NCBI GenBank assembly: GCA_963747735.1
Contig: CAVVGE010000004.1
Coordinates: 310,001 to 374,000 of the forward strand
DNA length: 64,000 nucleotides
Origin: AP-15 sp963747735
GTDB lineage: Bacteria > Pseudomonadota > Alphaproteobacteria > ATCC43930 > CGMCC-115725
Reading direction: 5' to 3'
The first letter of the stretch is position 1. The number at the start of each line of letters is the position of its first letter. The position numbers and the translations under genes were made by a program. The notes beneath the pieces were generated by a model. That model was given only the letters and a program-made list of their open reading frames with translations. It was not told the DNA's origin and did not search any database. This document shows, in pieces, positions 24,932-34,321 of this stretch.

Positions 24932-25905
24932 CGGCCGCCTCTGTGACGTTCGATCGGGTGTCTCTCGATTGGGGGTTCGACGCGGGCCTCTGCCTCGTCA
25001 TTCTCGCCGTCGCGTTGTGGACCGTTGCGGCGCGCAGCGCCTTCGCCGCGGTCATCGGCTTTGTCGCCTTCGGGCTGCTGCTGGCGCTTGCCTGGGTGCG
25101 GCTCGCGGCCCCCGATGTGGCGCTGACCGAAGCCGCGATCGGCAGCGGCCTGACCGGCGCGCTGCTGGTCGGCGCCGCGAGCGCTCTGCGCGACACCGCG
25201 GCGGCGCCGGACGACGAGCCGCCGGGCACCGGCCTGCGCCTTGCCGCGGCGGTATTGTGCCTGCTGCTTGCCGCCGGGCTCGCCGCGGTCGTGCTCGTAT
25301 TGCCGCAATCCGCACCCGGCTTGGCGCCGGCGGCGATGGCGCACCTCAGGGCGACCGGGCTCGGCAACCCGGTGACCGCCGTCTTGATGGCCTATCGGGC
25401 AATCGACACGCTGCTCGAAGTGGTGGTGCTGCTGCTGGCGCTGGTCGGCGTCTGGTCGCTCGCCGCAGACCGCTTGTGGGGCGGCCGGCCCGTGCTCGGC
25501 GGCAGCGGCGACCGCGACCGCATGCTGGTGTTTCTCGGGCGGTTGCTGCCGCCGGCGGGGATCGTCGTGGCGATCCACATCTTTTGGATCGGATCGACCG
25601 CACCCGGCGGCGAATTTCAGGGAGCGACGATCCTTGCGGCGATGTGGGTGCTCGCCGCGCTGGCCGGGCTCGCCGCCGCCCGCCCGGTGAGCCGCCGCCG
25701 GCAGCGGCTGCTGCTCGTCGTGGGGCCTGCTGTGTTTCTCGCGGCCGGGCTCGCGGGCTCGGTCTTTGCCGGCGCTTTCCTCGCCTATCCCGAGCCCTAT
25801 GCCAAGCTGGTCATCCTGGCGATCGAAATTCCGGTGACCTTGTCGATCGCGGCGATCCTGGCGCTGCTCGTCGCGGGCCCGCCGGCGCAGGCTGCGCCGC
25901 AATGA
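24928..25905 (+). CDS. mnhB: Antiporter subunit B with N-terminal DUF4040 (MbhD-like) domain
   Basis: 325-residue membrane protein of the multisubunit Na+(K+)/H+ antiporter. Residues 15-95 form the DUF4040/MbhD-like part (VRLAAPDVALTEAAIGSGLTGALLVGAA); after a cytoplasmic linker the MnhB domain follows with HIFWIGSTAPGGEFQGATILAA, the conserved G-P/A-GG-F turn. About nine membrane segments. Frame intact. Start GTG 24928 overlaps the mnhG fragment and its end overlaps mnhC (ATGA). With the neighbouring D subunits broken, a working complex is doubtful. Confidence 0.85.
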   Translation: MTAASVTFDRVSLDWGFDAGLCLVILAVALWTVAARSAFAAVIGFVAFGLLLALAWVRLAAPDVALTEAAIGSGLTGALLVGAASALRDTAAAPDDEPPGTGLRLAAAVLCLLLAAGLAAVVLVLPQSAPGLAPAAMAHLRATGLGNPVTAVLMAYRAIDTLLEVVVLLLALVGVWSLAADRLWGGRPVLGGSGDRDRMLVFLGRLLPPAGIVVAIHIFWIGSTAPGGEFQGATILAAMWVLAALAGLAAARPVSRRRQRLLLVVGPAVFLAAGLAGSVFAGAFLAYPEPYAKLVILAIEIPVTLSIAAILALLVAGPPAQAAPQ

Positions 25906-26222
25906 ATGCCGCGACCTCTTACGGGCTCTTGGCCGCCGCACTGGTCGGGCTCGGCCTTTTCGGCCTGATCGTCGAGCCGCAGCCCGTGCGCAAAATCCTC
26001 GCTTTCAACCTGCTCGGCGGCGGGGTGTTTGTGCTGCTCGGGGTGATCGCCCGCCGCGGTGCCGCGGCCGGTCTCGGCGGCGATCCGGTGCCGCAGGCGC
26101 TGGTCATCACCGCCATCGTCGTCGCCTTTGCCGCGACGGCGCTCGCGGTCGCGCTGGTCCTGCGCCTGCGGCGCGCGGAGGCGCCCGCCGCCGACACGCC
26201 CGCCGCCGACACCAGCTCCTGA
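25902..26222 (+). CDS. mnhC: Antiporter subunit C (NuoK-like)
   Basis: 106-residue protein with three membrane segments, homologous to NuoK of complex I: YGLLAAALVGLGLFGLIV, then KILAFNLLGGGVFVLLGVIA, and DPVPQALVITAIVVAFAATALA, the signature DP-x-PQALVLTAIVI of MnhC. Intact. ATG 25902 overlaps the stop of mnhB. A 100-bp gap with no gene follows before the first D subunit. Confidence 0.88.
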   Translation: MNAATSYGLLAAALVGLGLFGLIVEPQPVRKILAFNLLGGGVFVLLGVIARRGAAAGLGGDPVPQALVITAIVVAFAATALAVALVLRLRRAEAPAADTPAADTSS

Positions 26223-26322
26223 TGATACTTCGCGGGGCCTATCCTCGGGCCGGCTTCGGGCCGGGCTCGCGGGCTCGTGACGACAGCTTGATGAAGCCCT
26301 TCAATTTCGACAACACGCCCTG

Positions 26323-27836
26323 ATGGACGCGACAGCCGGCGGATTTCTGCTCGTGGCGGCGATCGTGTTGCCGGTCGCCGCGGTGCTGCTGTCGCTGGCG
26401 CTTGGCGGGCGGGGCGCAGAGCGCGTCACCATAGCGCTGATGCCGGCCGGGCTCGCCCTCGCGCTCGCCATCGCAGTCTGCGTCTGGCGGGCGGGGAAGC
26501 CGCTGCAATACGTGATCGGCGGCTGGTCGCCGCCGCTCGGCATAGCACTGCGCGCCGATGGGCTGTCCGCGGCAATGGTCGTCGCCACGGCGGTGTTGGT
26601 GTGCGGCATCGGGCTCTTTGCCCGCGGACAGTTCTCCGCCCCGCGCGGCGCGGAGGCGCGCGCTCCCTTCGTCTTCTGGACGTTGCTGCCGGCGGTGTGG
26701 GGAGCGCTGAACGCGGTCTTTCTCGGCAACGACCTGTTCAACCTCTATGTCGCGCTCGAGCTGCTTACCTTCGCCGCGGTGCCGTTGGTATCGCTCGACG
26801 GCCGCGCCGAGACTTTGGCGGCGGCCCTGCGCTACCTCCTTTTTGCTCTCCTCGGCTCGGTCCTCTATCTGCTCGGCGCGGCGCTGATCTACGGCGCCTA
26901 TGGCACGCTCGACATCGCGCTCCTGTCGTCGCGGGTCCATGCCGGTCCGGCGGCCGCGGCGGCATTGGCGTTGATGACCGCCGGATTATTGGCGAAGGCG
27001 GCGCTCTATCCGCTGCATTTGTGGTTGCCGCCGGCCCATGCCGGCGCCCCCGCCCCGGCCAGCGCGGTGCTGTCGGGACTGGTCGTCAAAGCTCCGTTTT
27101 TTCTGATAATCCGACTGTGGTTCGACGCCATGCCGGCGCTGCCCGACCGCGCGGCGGGTCAGCTCCTCGGCATCCTCGCGGCGGCGGCGATCCTGCTCGG
27201 AAGCGTTCTGGCGCTGCGCCAAGCGCGCTTGAAGCTGTTGATCGCCTATTCGACGGTGGCCCAGATCGGCTATCTGTTCCTGTTGTTCCCGCTCGCCGGC
27301 GGACCGCAATGGGGCCGTCCGTGGAGCGCCACCGCATGGACCGGCGGCATCCTCCAGGCTCTCTCGCATGCCTTTGCCAAGGCCGCGATGTTTATGGCGG
27401 CGGGGCTGATCGCCGAAGCGCTCGGGCACGACCGGGTGGCCCGCTCGCGGGCATCGGACCCGCCCTGCCGGTCACGGTGTTCGCGTTTGCGCTGGGCGGC
27501 GTGTCGCTGATGGGCCTGCCGCCGAGCGGCGGCTTCACGGCGAAGGCGATGCTGCTGACGGCCGCTGTCGGCGAGGGCCAGTGGTGGTGGGCGGTGGTCA
27601 TCCTGACGGGCGGGCTGCTTGCCGGCGGCTACGTCTTTCTGGTGTTGGCGCGCGCGCTGGCCGACCCGGGCGAGCCGCTGATCCTGCTCGCCAATATCTC
27701 GCTGGGCCGGCAGGCGGTGGCGCTGGCATTGGCGCTTTGCGCGGTGCTGCTCGGCTTTGTGCCGCTGCGCGAATTGCCCTTGCTGCTGATCGGCCGTCTC
27801 GCCGCGCCGGTTGTCGGAATTTCCGCCGGTGATTAG
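26323..27836 (+). pseudogene. mnhD: Antiporter subunit D (proton-conducting, NuoN/M-like), frameshifted
   Basis: From ATG 26323 the frame encodes membrane segments with NDLFNLYVALELLTF, KAALYPLHLWLPPAHAGAPAPASAVLSGLVVKA (the proton-channel lysines and HxWLPxAH), and KLLIAYSTVAQIGYLF. After GLIAEALGHDRVA the frame is lost near 27439-27444. One added base in the CCCG run there would continue as LAGIGPALPVTVFAFALGG and MGLPPSGGFTAKAMLL, which is found in the frame ending at 27836. So a single-base loss splits an otherwise complete 500-residue protein. Confidence 0.8.
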
Positions 27837-29458
27837 CGCCGATGCGCTCCTCGTGGCAGCGCTCGCCACACCGCTGGCGATGCTCGCGGCCTGCGTGTCA
27901 CCCGCAGCGAGGGCGCGAATGCCGCCATTGCTGGCGCTGGCGCCGGCACCCGCCCTTGCCGCTGCATTCCTCGCTCCGGCCGGCGCGCCGCTGGTGCTGC
28001 TTCCGCCGCCGCTGCGCATGACCCTGATGCTCGACCGGCCCGGGGCGATATTGCTCGGCTCGGCGGCGCTGCTGTGGATCCTCGCCGGCGCCTATGCCGC
28101 GGTGTCTTTGCGCGGCCGGCCCGACACCGGTCGCTTTGCCGAATGGTGGCTGCTGACGCTTTCGGGCAGCCTCGGCGTCTTCATGGCCGCCGATCTCGTC
28201 AGCTTCTACCTGACCATTCGATCGTCAGCCTGGCGGGGTGGGGCCTCGTCGTGCATGACGGCGACGCCGCCTGCCGGCGCGCCGGCAGCGTCTACCTGGC
28301 GCTCGCGGTGCTGGGCGAGGCGCTGCTGCTGATGGCGTTCGTGTTTATGGCGGAAGCCGTGCCGAGCGGGAGCCTCGCGATCCGCGACGCGGTCGCCGCC
28401 CTCCCGGCAGCGCCGTGGCGCGACGCGGCTCTGGCGCTGCTGCTGCTTGGCTTCGGCCTCAAAATCGGGCTCGTGCCGGGGCATGTGTGGATGCCGCTCG
28501 CCTATACCGCGGCCCCGATCCCCGCCGCCGCGGCGCTGAGCGGTGCGGCGGTCAAAGCCGGGGTGATCGGACTGATCCGTTTTTTGCCGTTCGGCACGGC
28601 GATGCCGGGCTGGGGCGAAGCGCTGGCCGCGGCGGGCTGTTCTCGGCCTTCTACGGGGTTGCCATCGGCCTCACCCAAGACAACCCGAAGACGGTGCTGG
28701 CCTATTCGAGCGTCAGCCAGATGGGGCTGCTGGCGGCCGCGCTCGGCATGGGCTGGGCGGCGGGCAATTCCGGCGCTGTCACCAGTGTGAGCTTCGCAGC
28801 GGCGCACCATGTCCTGGTCAAGGGCGCCTTGTTTTTTGCGATCGGCGTCGCTGCCGCGAGCCGGCCGCGGCTATGGCCGGTTTTGCTGCCGGCGGCGGTG
28901 TTGGCGCTGGGGCTCGGCGGGCTGCCCCTGACCGGCGGCGCCTTGGCCAAGCTGGCGCTCAAGCCCGAGCTGGGTAAAGGTTTCGCCGGCGCGTTGGCCG
29001 CTCTGGCCGCCGCCGGCAGCATCCTGCTGATGCTGCATTTCCTGCGCCGCCTGGCGGCGCTCCCTAGAAGAGTGCCCGCAAGCGCAGCGCCGGCCAGACT
29101 AAGCTCACTCTGGCTCGTGGCGGCGTTTGCCTCACTCGCGCTGCCCTGGCTCCTCTTTCCGCTGGCCGGCACGGGACAGCGGGAAGACTCGCTCGCCCCG
29201 TTGGCGCTATGGGCGGGGGTGTGGCCGGTTCTGGCCGGCGCTGCGATAGGCGCTGGGCTGCAGCGCTCGGGTTGGCGACAGCCGCGGATGCCGCCCGGCA
29301 ACATCGTGGTCGCCGGTGAAGCCGCCTTCCGGGCTGCCGCCAAAGGTGCCGATGCGGTCGAGCGGCTCGACCAGACGCTGCGGCGATGGCCCGTCGCCTG
29401 CCTGTCGCTCGTGGTGCTGGCGGTGCTGCTCGCCGCCGCTCTCTGGGCGCAGCGCTGA
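27829..29458 (+). pseudogene. mnhD: Second antiporter D subunit, two frameshifts
   Basis: Starts at GTG 27829, overlapping the preceding stop. The first frame gives GSLGVFMAADLVSFYL and is lost near 28211-28221; the next continues SIVSLAGWGLVVHD, then GLKIGLVPGHVWMPLAYTAAPIPAAAALSGAAVKAG, and is lost near 28636; the third continues GLFSAFYGVAIGL, KTVLAYSSVSQMG and runs to 29458. Each break is repaired by adding a single base. The parts together make a full-length Mrp/complex I-type subunit of about 540 residues. With the other damaged genes it shows the operon is decaying, unless the assembly is poor here. Confidence 0.8.
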
Positions 29459-29585
29459 ACCTCGGCGCCGCGGTCCCACCGCCGCCCCCGTGCCACGCCC
29501 GACGGCGCGGCGCAGGACGCCTTCACAGCGGCGATTGGGAGTGCTACGCTGGTTCGGACCGTCTTCACCCGAGGAGAAGCGCCCC

Positions 29586-29789
29586 GTGCAAGTCCTCGTC
29601 CGCGACAACAACGTCGATCAGGCCCTGCGCGCCTTGAAGAAAAAAATGCAGCGCGAGGGTGTGTTTCGCGAAATGAAGCTGCGGCGCAATTACGAAAAAC
29701 CTTCCGAGCGCCGGGCCCGCGAGCGTGCCGAGGCGGTGCGCCGCTATCGCAAGCTGCTGCGCAAGCGCATGGAGCGCGAGGGCTACTGA
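29586..29789 (+). CDS. rpsU: 30S ribosomal protein S21
   Basis: 67-residue basic protein: QVLVRDNNVDQALRALKKKM, then REMKLRRNYEKPSERRARE and a Lys/Arg-rich tail, as in alphaproteobacterial S21. The GTG at 29586 is chosen; GAGGAG lies 12 bases upstream. The open frame extends upstream but without homology. Stands alone between the antiporter remnant and an ABC importer. Confidence 0.95.
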   Translation: MQVLVRDNNVDQALRALKKKMQREGVFREMKLRRNYEKPSERRARERAEAVRRYRKLLRKRMEREGY

Positions 29790-29907
29790 CCCCCGGCGTC
29801 AAACCTGTGCCGAGCTTCGGGCCGGCCCGCTTGCCGGCGGCCGGATTTGCGCGCCACGCTTGTGGCACGGCTGCGGAGCTTGGCACCGCGAGGTAGCCGC
29901 AGCAGGA

Positions 29908-29940
29908 TTTTGCTGCTGAATTGCCGCAGCAGCAGCAAAA
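29908..29940 (+). repeat. Perfect 11-bp inverted repeat downstream of rpsU
   Basis: TTTTGCTGCTG and CAGCAGCAAAA flank an 11-base loop, 118 bp after rpsU and 141 bp before the binding-protein gene. There is no U-tract after the stem, so a terminator role is only possible. The other 290 bp of this spacer show nothing else clear. Confidence 0.6.
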
Positions 29941-30081
29941 ACATCGGGTGGGGCGCTCACAAAGAATTGTCGGGGCGATCGGCCCCGGCCGGCGGTGGCG
30001 CGGCTTGCCCGAAATGGGGTGAAACGATAGAAAACGTCCGGGGCCGGACGGCTCGGCTCCGATCGAGCAGGGAGCAATAAA

Positions 30082-31362
30082 ATGCACGCCACCTCGCGCC
30101 GCGGTTTTCTAAAGCTCGCCGGGGCTGGCGCCGCCGGCGCCGTGCTCGGGAGACGGTCCGCCGCCGCGCAGCAAAAGACTTTGACGGTGCTGCACGAGAG
30201 TTCGTTCATCAAGCCGTTCGACGAGTATTTCCAGAACAAGCTCGCCCCGGCCTACGAGAAGGAGACCGGGGTCAAGGTCAATTACGAGATCACCAGTGTC
30301 GGCAGCCTGCCGACCCGGGTGAGCGCCATTGCCGAAACCGGCTCCGGCGCCGATATCGCGATGAACATCGTCCTGATGCCGTTTCTGTTCGCCGACAAAT
30401 ATCTCGATGTCAGCGATATCGCCGACGAGGTCGGCAAAAACCAGGGCGGCTGGTACGCCGCCGGCAAGGAAGCGGCCTTCGTCGACGGCAACTGGAAGGC
30501 GCTGCCGTTCAGCAATATCGGTCAGCTGATGAATTGGCGCACCGATTGGTTTGCCGAGGTCGGGTTCAAGAAATTTCCGGACACCTGGGACGAGCTCTAC
30601 GAGGCCGGCAAAAAGCTGAAGGCCAAAGACCATCCGTTCGGCTTTGAACTGGGCCACGGCTTTGGCGACAACCACGGCTGGATCTATCCGCTGATGTGGT
30701 CATATGGGGCCCATGAGGTCGAGCCCGATGGCAAGACCGTGGTCATCGACTCCGACGAAACGGCGCGCGCCGTCGATTTCGCCCGCAAGTTCTTCAAGGA
30801 CGCGGTGCTCGAGGACTGCCTCGGCTGGACCGACGTGAGCAACAACAAGGCATGGATGGCCGAGCAGATCTCGTGCACCAACAACGCCGAGAGCATCCTC
30901 TTTGTCGCCAAGCGCGATTTTCCCGATATCGGCAAGGTGACCGACCAGGCGTTGAACCCGGCGGGTCCGAAAGGCCGCTTTCACGTGCTGAACGGGGTCA
31001 GCCATTCGATCTTCAATTTCTCGCCGGCAAAGGAGGAAGCGCGCGCCTTTATGCGCTGGCTGATGGACGAAAAGCAGCTCGGTGGCTGGTACGCCGTCGC
31101 CGACAGCTACTACCAGCCGCTGCTGCACGGCTACGACAACGCGCCGATGTGGCAGGTCGAGCCGCGCAACATCCCCTACCGCGATTCCCTGGCAAACGCG
31201 CACATCGTCGGCTGGCCGGCGCCGCCCAACCGGCAATTGGCCCAGAGCGTGGCCTCCTATGTCGTCGTCGACATGTTCGCCAAGGCTTGCACCGGCAGCT
31301 CGACCAAGGAGGTGATCAAGAATGCCGAGGCGCAGCTGAAAGGCATCTACCGCACCGCGTGA
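30082..31362 (+). CDS. Periplasmic solute-binding protein of a carbohydrate-type ABC importer (Tat-exported)
   Basis: 426 residues with a twin-arginine signal (SRRGFLKLAGAGAAGAVLG, cut near AAAQQ). The mature part is a family 1 extracellular binding protein: FDEYFQNKLAPAYEKETGVKVNYE, then DIAMNIVLMP, FSNIGQLMNWRTDWF and the C-terminal SVASYVVVDMFAKA. GGGAG precedes ATG 30082. Two permease genes follow after a 304-bp spacer that holds palindromic repeats. No ATPase is present. The substrate is likely a sugar or polyol, but this cannot be told from sequence. Confidence 0.88.
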   Translation: MHATSRRGFLKLAGAGAAGAVLGRRSAAAQQKTLTVLHESSFIKPFDEYFQNKLAPAYEKETGVKVNYEITSVGSLPTRVSAIAETGSGADIAMNIVLMPFLFADKYLDVSDIADEVGKNQGGWYAAGKEAAFVDGNWKALPFSNIGQLMNWRTDWFAEVGFKKFPDTWDELYEAGKKLKAKDHPFGFELGHGFGDNHGWIYPLMWSYGAHEVEPDGKTVVIDSDETARAVDFARKFFKDAVLEDCLGWTDVSNNKAWMAEQISCTNNAESILFVAKRDFPDIGKVTDQALNPAGPKGRFHVLNGVSHSIFNFSPAKEEARAFMRWLMDEKQLGGWYAVADSYYQPLLHGYDNAPMWQVEPRNIPYRDSLANAHIVGWPAPPNRQLAQSVASYVVVDMFAKACTGSSTKEVIKNAEAQLKGIYRTA

Positions 31363-31461
31363 GTGGCCGGATGGACCGCGCGCCGTCGATTTTGCATGCG
31401 GCCTGCGCCAAGGCTCCGGGGCATGCACAAACTACATCGCCCGATACCTTGCCGGCGTCTT

Positions 31462-31598
31462 GCCCCTCTCCGCCCGCTCGGGGGGAGAGGGAGGGGCCCA
31501 TCGCGCAGCGATGGGAGGGTGAGGTGGGCGCGGGCGAGCGCTCTGGCATCCCCCACCTCACCCCGACCCTCTCCGCCCCCAAGGGCGGAGAGGGAGGT
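31462..31598. repeat. Palindromic intergenic repeat (paired hairpins) between binding protein and permeases
   Basis: Nested inverted repeats: CCCTCTCC...GGAGAGGG on the left, GGGTGAGGTGGG against CCCACCTCACCC around the centre, and a perfect 12-bp stem CCCTCTCCGCCC / GGGCGGAGAGGG with a CCAA loop at 31567-31594. Composition and layout match the repetitive intergenic palindromes common in alphaproteobacterial genomes. It would tune expression of the binding protein relative to its permeases. No gene lies in 31363-31666. Confidence 0.8.
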
Positions 31599-31666
31599 AT
31601 TCCGACCACCCGGCTCGTCGCCGGGTCGGTGCTTATCATAGCCTGCGCGGACAATTTGGTACGGCG

Positions 31667-32602
31667 ATGACCATCCGCACTGAGCCGCTGATTGCCATCG
31701 CGCCGCGCGGGGGGCGGCGGCCGCGTTCGCTCGGTGCGTGGCTCGACCGCGAAAGCGTGTTCAGCTGGCTGCTGATCGCGCCGCCGATCCTGTTTCTGGT
31801 CGGCTTTGTCGGCTACCCGTTCTGCTACGGGATCTGGCTCAGCCTCGAGCACCGTCCGGTGGCGGAGCCGGGCACTTTTGTCGGGCTAAAGAATTTCGTC
31901 ACCAATTTTCATGATCCGATCTTCTGGCAGGTCGCGTTCAACACCTTTTTCTACACGATCGCCGCGACCGTGCTGAAGATGATCGGCGGGCTGGCGCTCG
32001 CCATGGCGATGAACCAGGCGTTCCGCGCGAAAAACCTGATCCGCGCGCTGCTGCTGCTGCCGTTTATCGTGCCGACGGTGTTGAGCACGGTCGCCTGGAT
32101 GTGGATCCTCGACCCGGCCTTTAGCGTCTTCAACTGGTTTCTGATCATGCTCGGCATGAAGCCGCCCGGGCCTTCCTGGCTCGGCAACCCGAAACTGGCG
32201 ATGGCCTCGATCATCTTTATCAACACCTGGCGCGGCCTGCCGTTTTACGGCATCACCTTGCTCGCCGGGCTGCAGACCGTGCCGCCCGAATTGCACGAGG
32301 CGGCGACGATCGACGGCGCCGGCGGCTGGCAGCGCTTTCGCTACGTGACGTTGCCATTGTTGCAGCCGATCATTCTGATCGTCACCCTGTTCTCGGTGAT
32401 CTTTACCTTTGCCGACTTTCAGCTCGTCTATGTCTTGACGCATGGCGGCCCGCAAAACGCCACCAACCTTTTCGCGACCTACGCCTTCGACATGGCGATG
32501 GGCGCGGGCCAACTCGGCCTCGGCGCCTCGATCGCGCTGGCGATGTTGCCGGCGCTGGCGATCCTGATCGTCGCCTTGACGATCTATCTGCGGCGGCGCT
32601 GA
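31667..32602 (+). CDS. ABC importer permease (MalF-type)
   Basis: 311 residues, six membrane segments after a short basic N-terminus. EAA loop reads LHEAATIDGAGGWQRFRYVTLPLL; the periplasmic THGGPQNATNLFATYAF follows the carbohydrate-type pattern. The TGA overlaps the next ATG by one base (TGATG), so both permeases are coupled. Belongs with the binding protein at 30082. Confidence 0.9.
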   Translation: MTIRTEPLIAIAPRGGRRPRSLGAWLDRESVFSWLLIAPPILFLVGFVGYPFCYGIWLSLEHRPVAEPGTFVGLKNFVTNFHDPIFWQVAFNTFFYTIAATVLKMIGGLALAMAMNQAFRAKNLIRALLLLPFIVPTVLSTVAWMWILDPAFSVFNWFLIMLGMKPPGPSWLGNPKLAMASIIFINTWRGLPFYGITLLAGLQTVPPELHEAATIDGAGGWQRFRYVTLPLLQPIILIVTLFSVIFTFADFQLVYVLTHGGPQNATNLFATYAFDMAMGAGQLGLGASIALAMLPALAILIVALTIYLRRR

Positions 32603-33447
32603 TGGTCACCGGCTACGGCCCGATCGAGCGCACTCTCCGGGTGTGGCTGCCGGTCCTGTTCTTTTTGATATTCGCGCTGTTCCCGTTTTATTGGATGGCG
32701 ATCACCTCGCTAAAGCCCAATGCGGAGCTTTACAACCGTCACATCATGCCGCTGATGGTGTTTCACCCGACGCTCAAGCATTACGTCGATCTGTTGACCC
32801 AGACGAGCTTTCTGCGCTGGACCTGGAACACGATGCTGGTCGCGGTGGTGTCGACCGCGATCTCGCTCGTCTTTGGCGCCATGCTCGCCTATCCCTTGGC
32901 GCGGATGCGCTTTGCCGGCGCCGGGCTGATCGCGACGACGGTGGCGGCGGTCTACCTGGTGCCGCAGCCGCTGCTCTTTATCCCGCTCGCCGACCTCGTC
33001 AACCGCCTCGGTCTCGGCAATACCCTGAGCGCGGTGATCTTGACCTATCCGACGATGCTGGTGCCGTTTTGCGCCTGGCTGCTGCTCGGCTATTTCAAGA
33101 CCGTGCCAAAGGAATTGGAGGAGGCGGCGCGGATCGACGGCGCCAGCCGCTGGCAAACGATGCGCCAGATCTTTCTGCCGTTGTGCACGCCGGGCTTTAT
33201 CTCTGCCGGCATCTTCGCCTTTACCCTGTCACAGAACGAGTTTCTTTATGCGCTGATCTTTTTGACCAAGACCTCGGTGCGCACGGTGCCGGTCGGGGTC
33301 ATCGCCGAGCTGATCCGGGGCGACGTGTTTTATTGGGGCCAGCTGATGGCCGCGGCGCTCTTGGGATCGATCCCGGTTGCCATCGTCTACTCGTTTTTTG
33401 TCGAGCATTACGTCGCCGGCCTGACCTCGGGGTCGGTCAAGGGCTAG
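32602..33447 (+). CDS. ABC importer permease (MalG-type)
   Basis: 281 residues, six membrane segments. EAA loop LEEAARIDGASRWQTMRQIFLPLC; the family's ending ...EHYVAGLTSGSVKG is exact. Forms the heterodimer with the product of 31667-32602. panC begins 3 bp after the stop, so panC may be read from the same transcript. Confidence 0.9.
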   Translation: MVTGYGPIERTLRVWLPVLFFLIFALFPFYWMAITSLKPNAELYNRHIMPLMVFHPTLKHYVDLLTQTSFLRWTWNTMLVAVVSTAISLVFGAMLAYPLARMRFAGAGLIATTVAAVYLVPQPLLFIPLADLVNRLGLGNTLSAVILTYPTMLVPFCAWLLLGYFKTVPKELEEAARIDGASRWQTMRQIFLPLCTPGFISAGIFAFTLSQNEFLYALIFLTKTSVRTVPVGVIAELIRGDVFYWGQLMAAALLGSIPVAIVYSFFVEHYVAGLTSGSVKG

Positions 33448-33450
33448 GCC

Positions 33451-34293
33451 TTGGAGCTGGCGCGCACCGTCGCCGATTTGCGGGTGCTGGTGGCGGGCTG
33501 GCGCCAGGGCGGCGCGCGCATCGGGCTGGTGCCGACGATGGGCGCCTTGCATGCCGGGCACATGGCGCTCGTTGCCGCCGCGCGCAGCCGGTGCGACCGG
33601 GTTGTCGCTTCGATTTTTGTCAATCCCAAGCAATTCGGGCCGGCGGAGGATTTGGGCTCCTATCCGCGCCCGCAGGCCGTCGATCTCGATATGCTGCGCC
33701 GGGCCGCGATCGATCTCGCCTATCTTCCCGGCGTCGAGGAGATTTATCCGCCGGGCTTTGCGACGCTGGTGCGGGTCGGCGGGCTCAGCGAGGGGCTGTG
33801 CGGCGCGCATCGCCCCGGTCATTTCGACGGCGTCGCGACGGTAGTAGCAAAGCTCTTGATCGAGGTGCGGCCCGACATCGCCTATTTCGGCGAAAAGGAT
33901 TACCAGCAGCTGGCCATCATTCGCCGGCTGGCGCGCGACCTCGATTTGCCGGTGCATATCGAGGGGGTGGCGACCGTGCGCGAGCCGGACGGGCTCGCGC
34001 TCTCGTCGCGCAACCTCTACCTCTCGGCCGAAGAGCGGCGCATCGCCCCCGGCCTCGCCCGCGTGCTCCGCACGATCGCAGCAGCGCTCGCCCGCGAGCC
34101 CGACCGGGTCGCCCGCGAATTGGCGCGCGGCAGCGCCGAGCTGGAGCGCGTCGGGCTCGCCGTCGAGTATCTCGAAATCCGCGACGCCGAGACCCTGGCG
34201 CCGGCGACCGCCGCGATCGCCGCACCCGCACGGGTCATAGCGGCGGTCCGTCTCGGCCGCACCAGGCTGATCGACAACATGCCGATCGGCTGA
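33451..34293 (+). CDS. panC: Pantoate-beta-alanine ligase
   Basis: Joins pantoate and beta-alanine with ATP to make pantothenate. 280 residues from TTG 33451. Motifs: VPTMGALHAGHMALV (HIGH-like adenylation site), SIFVNPKQFGPAEDL, GLCGAHRPGHFDGVATVV, YFGEKDYQQL and the KMSKS-like LSSRNLYLSAEER. All active-site residues are present. It sits directly behind an ABC permease rather than next to panB. Confidence 0.95.
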   Translation: MELARTVADLRVLVAGWRQGGARIGLVPTMGALHAGHMALVAAARSRCDRVVASIFVNPKQFGPAEDLGSYPRPQAVDLDMLRRAAIDLAYLPGVEEIYPPGFATLVRVGGLSEGLCGAHRPGHFDGVATVVAKLLIEVRPDIAYFGEKDYQQLAIIRRLARDLDLPVHIEGVATVREPDGLALSSRNLYLSAEERRIAPGLARVLRTIAAALAREPDRVARELARGSAELERVGLAVEYLEIRDAETLAPATAAIAAPARVIAAVRLGRTRLIDNMPIG

Positions 34294-34321
34294 AGGCCGC
34301 AGGGGGAAAGCTAAAAACGTC

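Noticed and set aside
26323..29458. Programmed frameshifting in the antiporter D subunits
   Set aside because: No slippery heptamer or downstream structure at the breaks, three breaks in two genes, and the operon start is also truncated, so decay (or sequence error) fits better.
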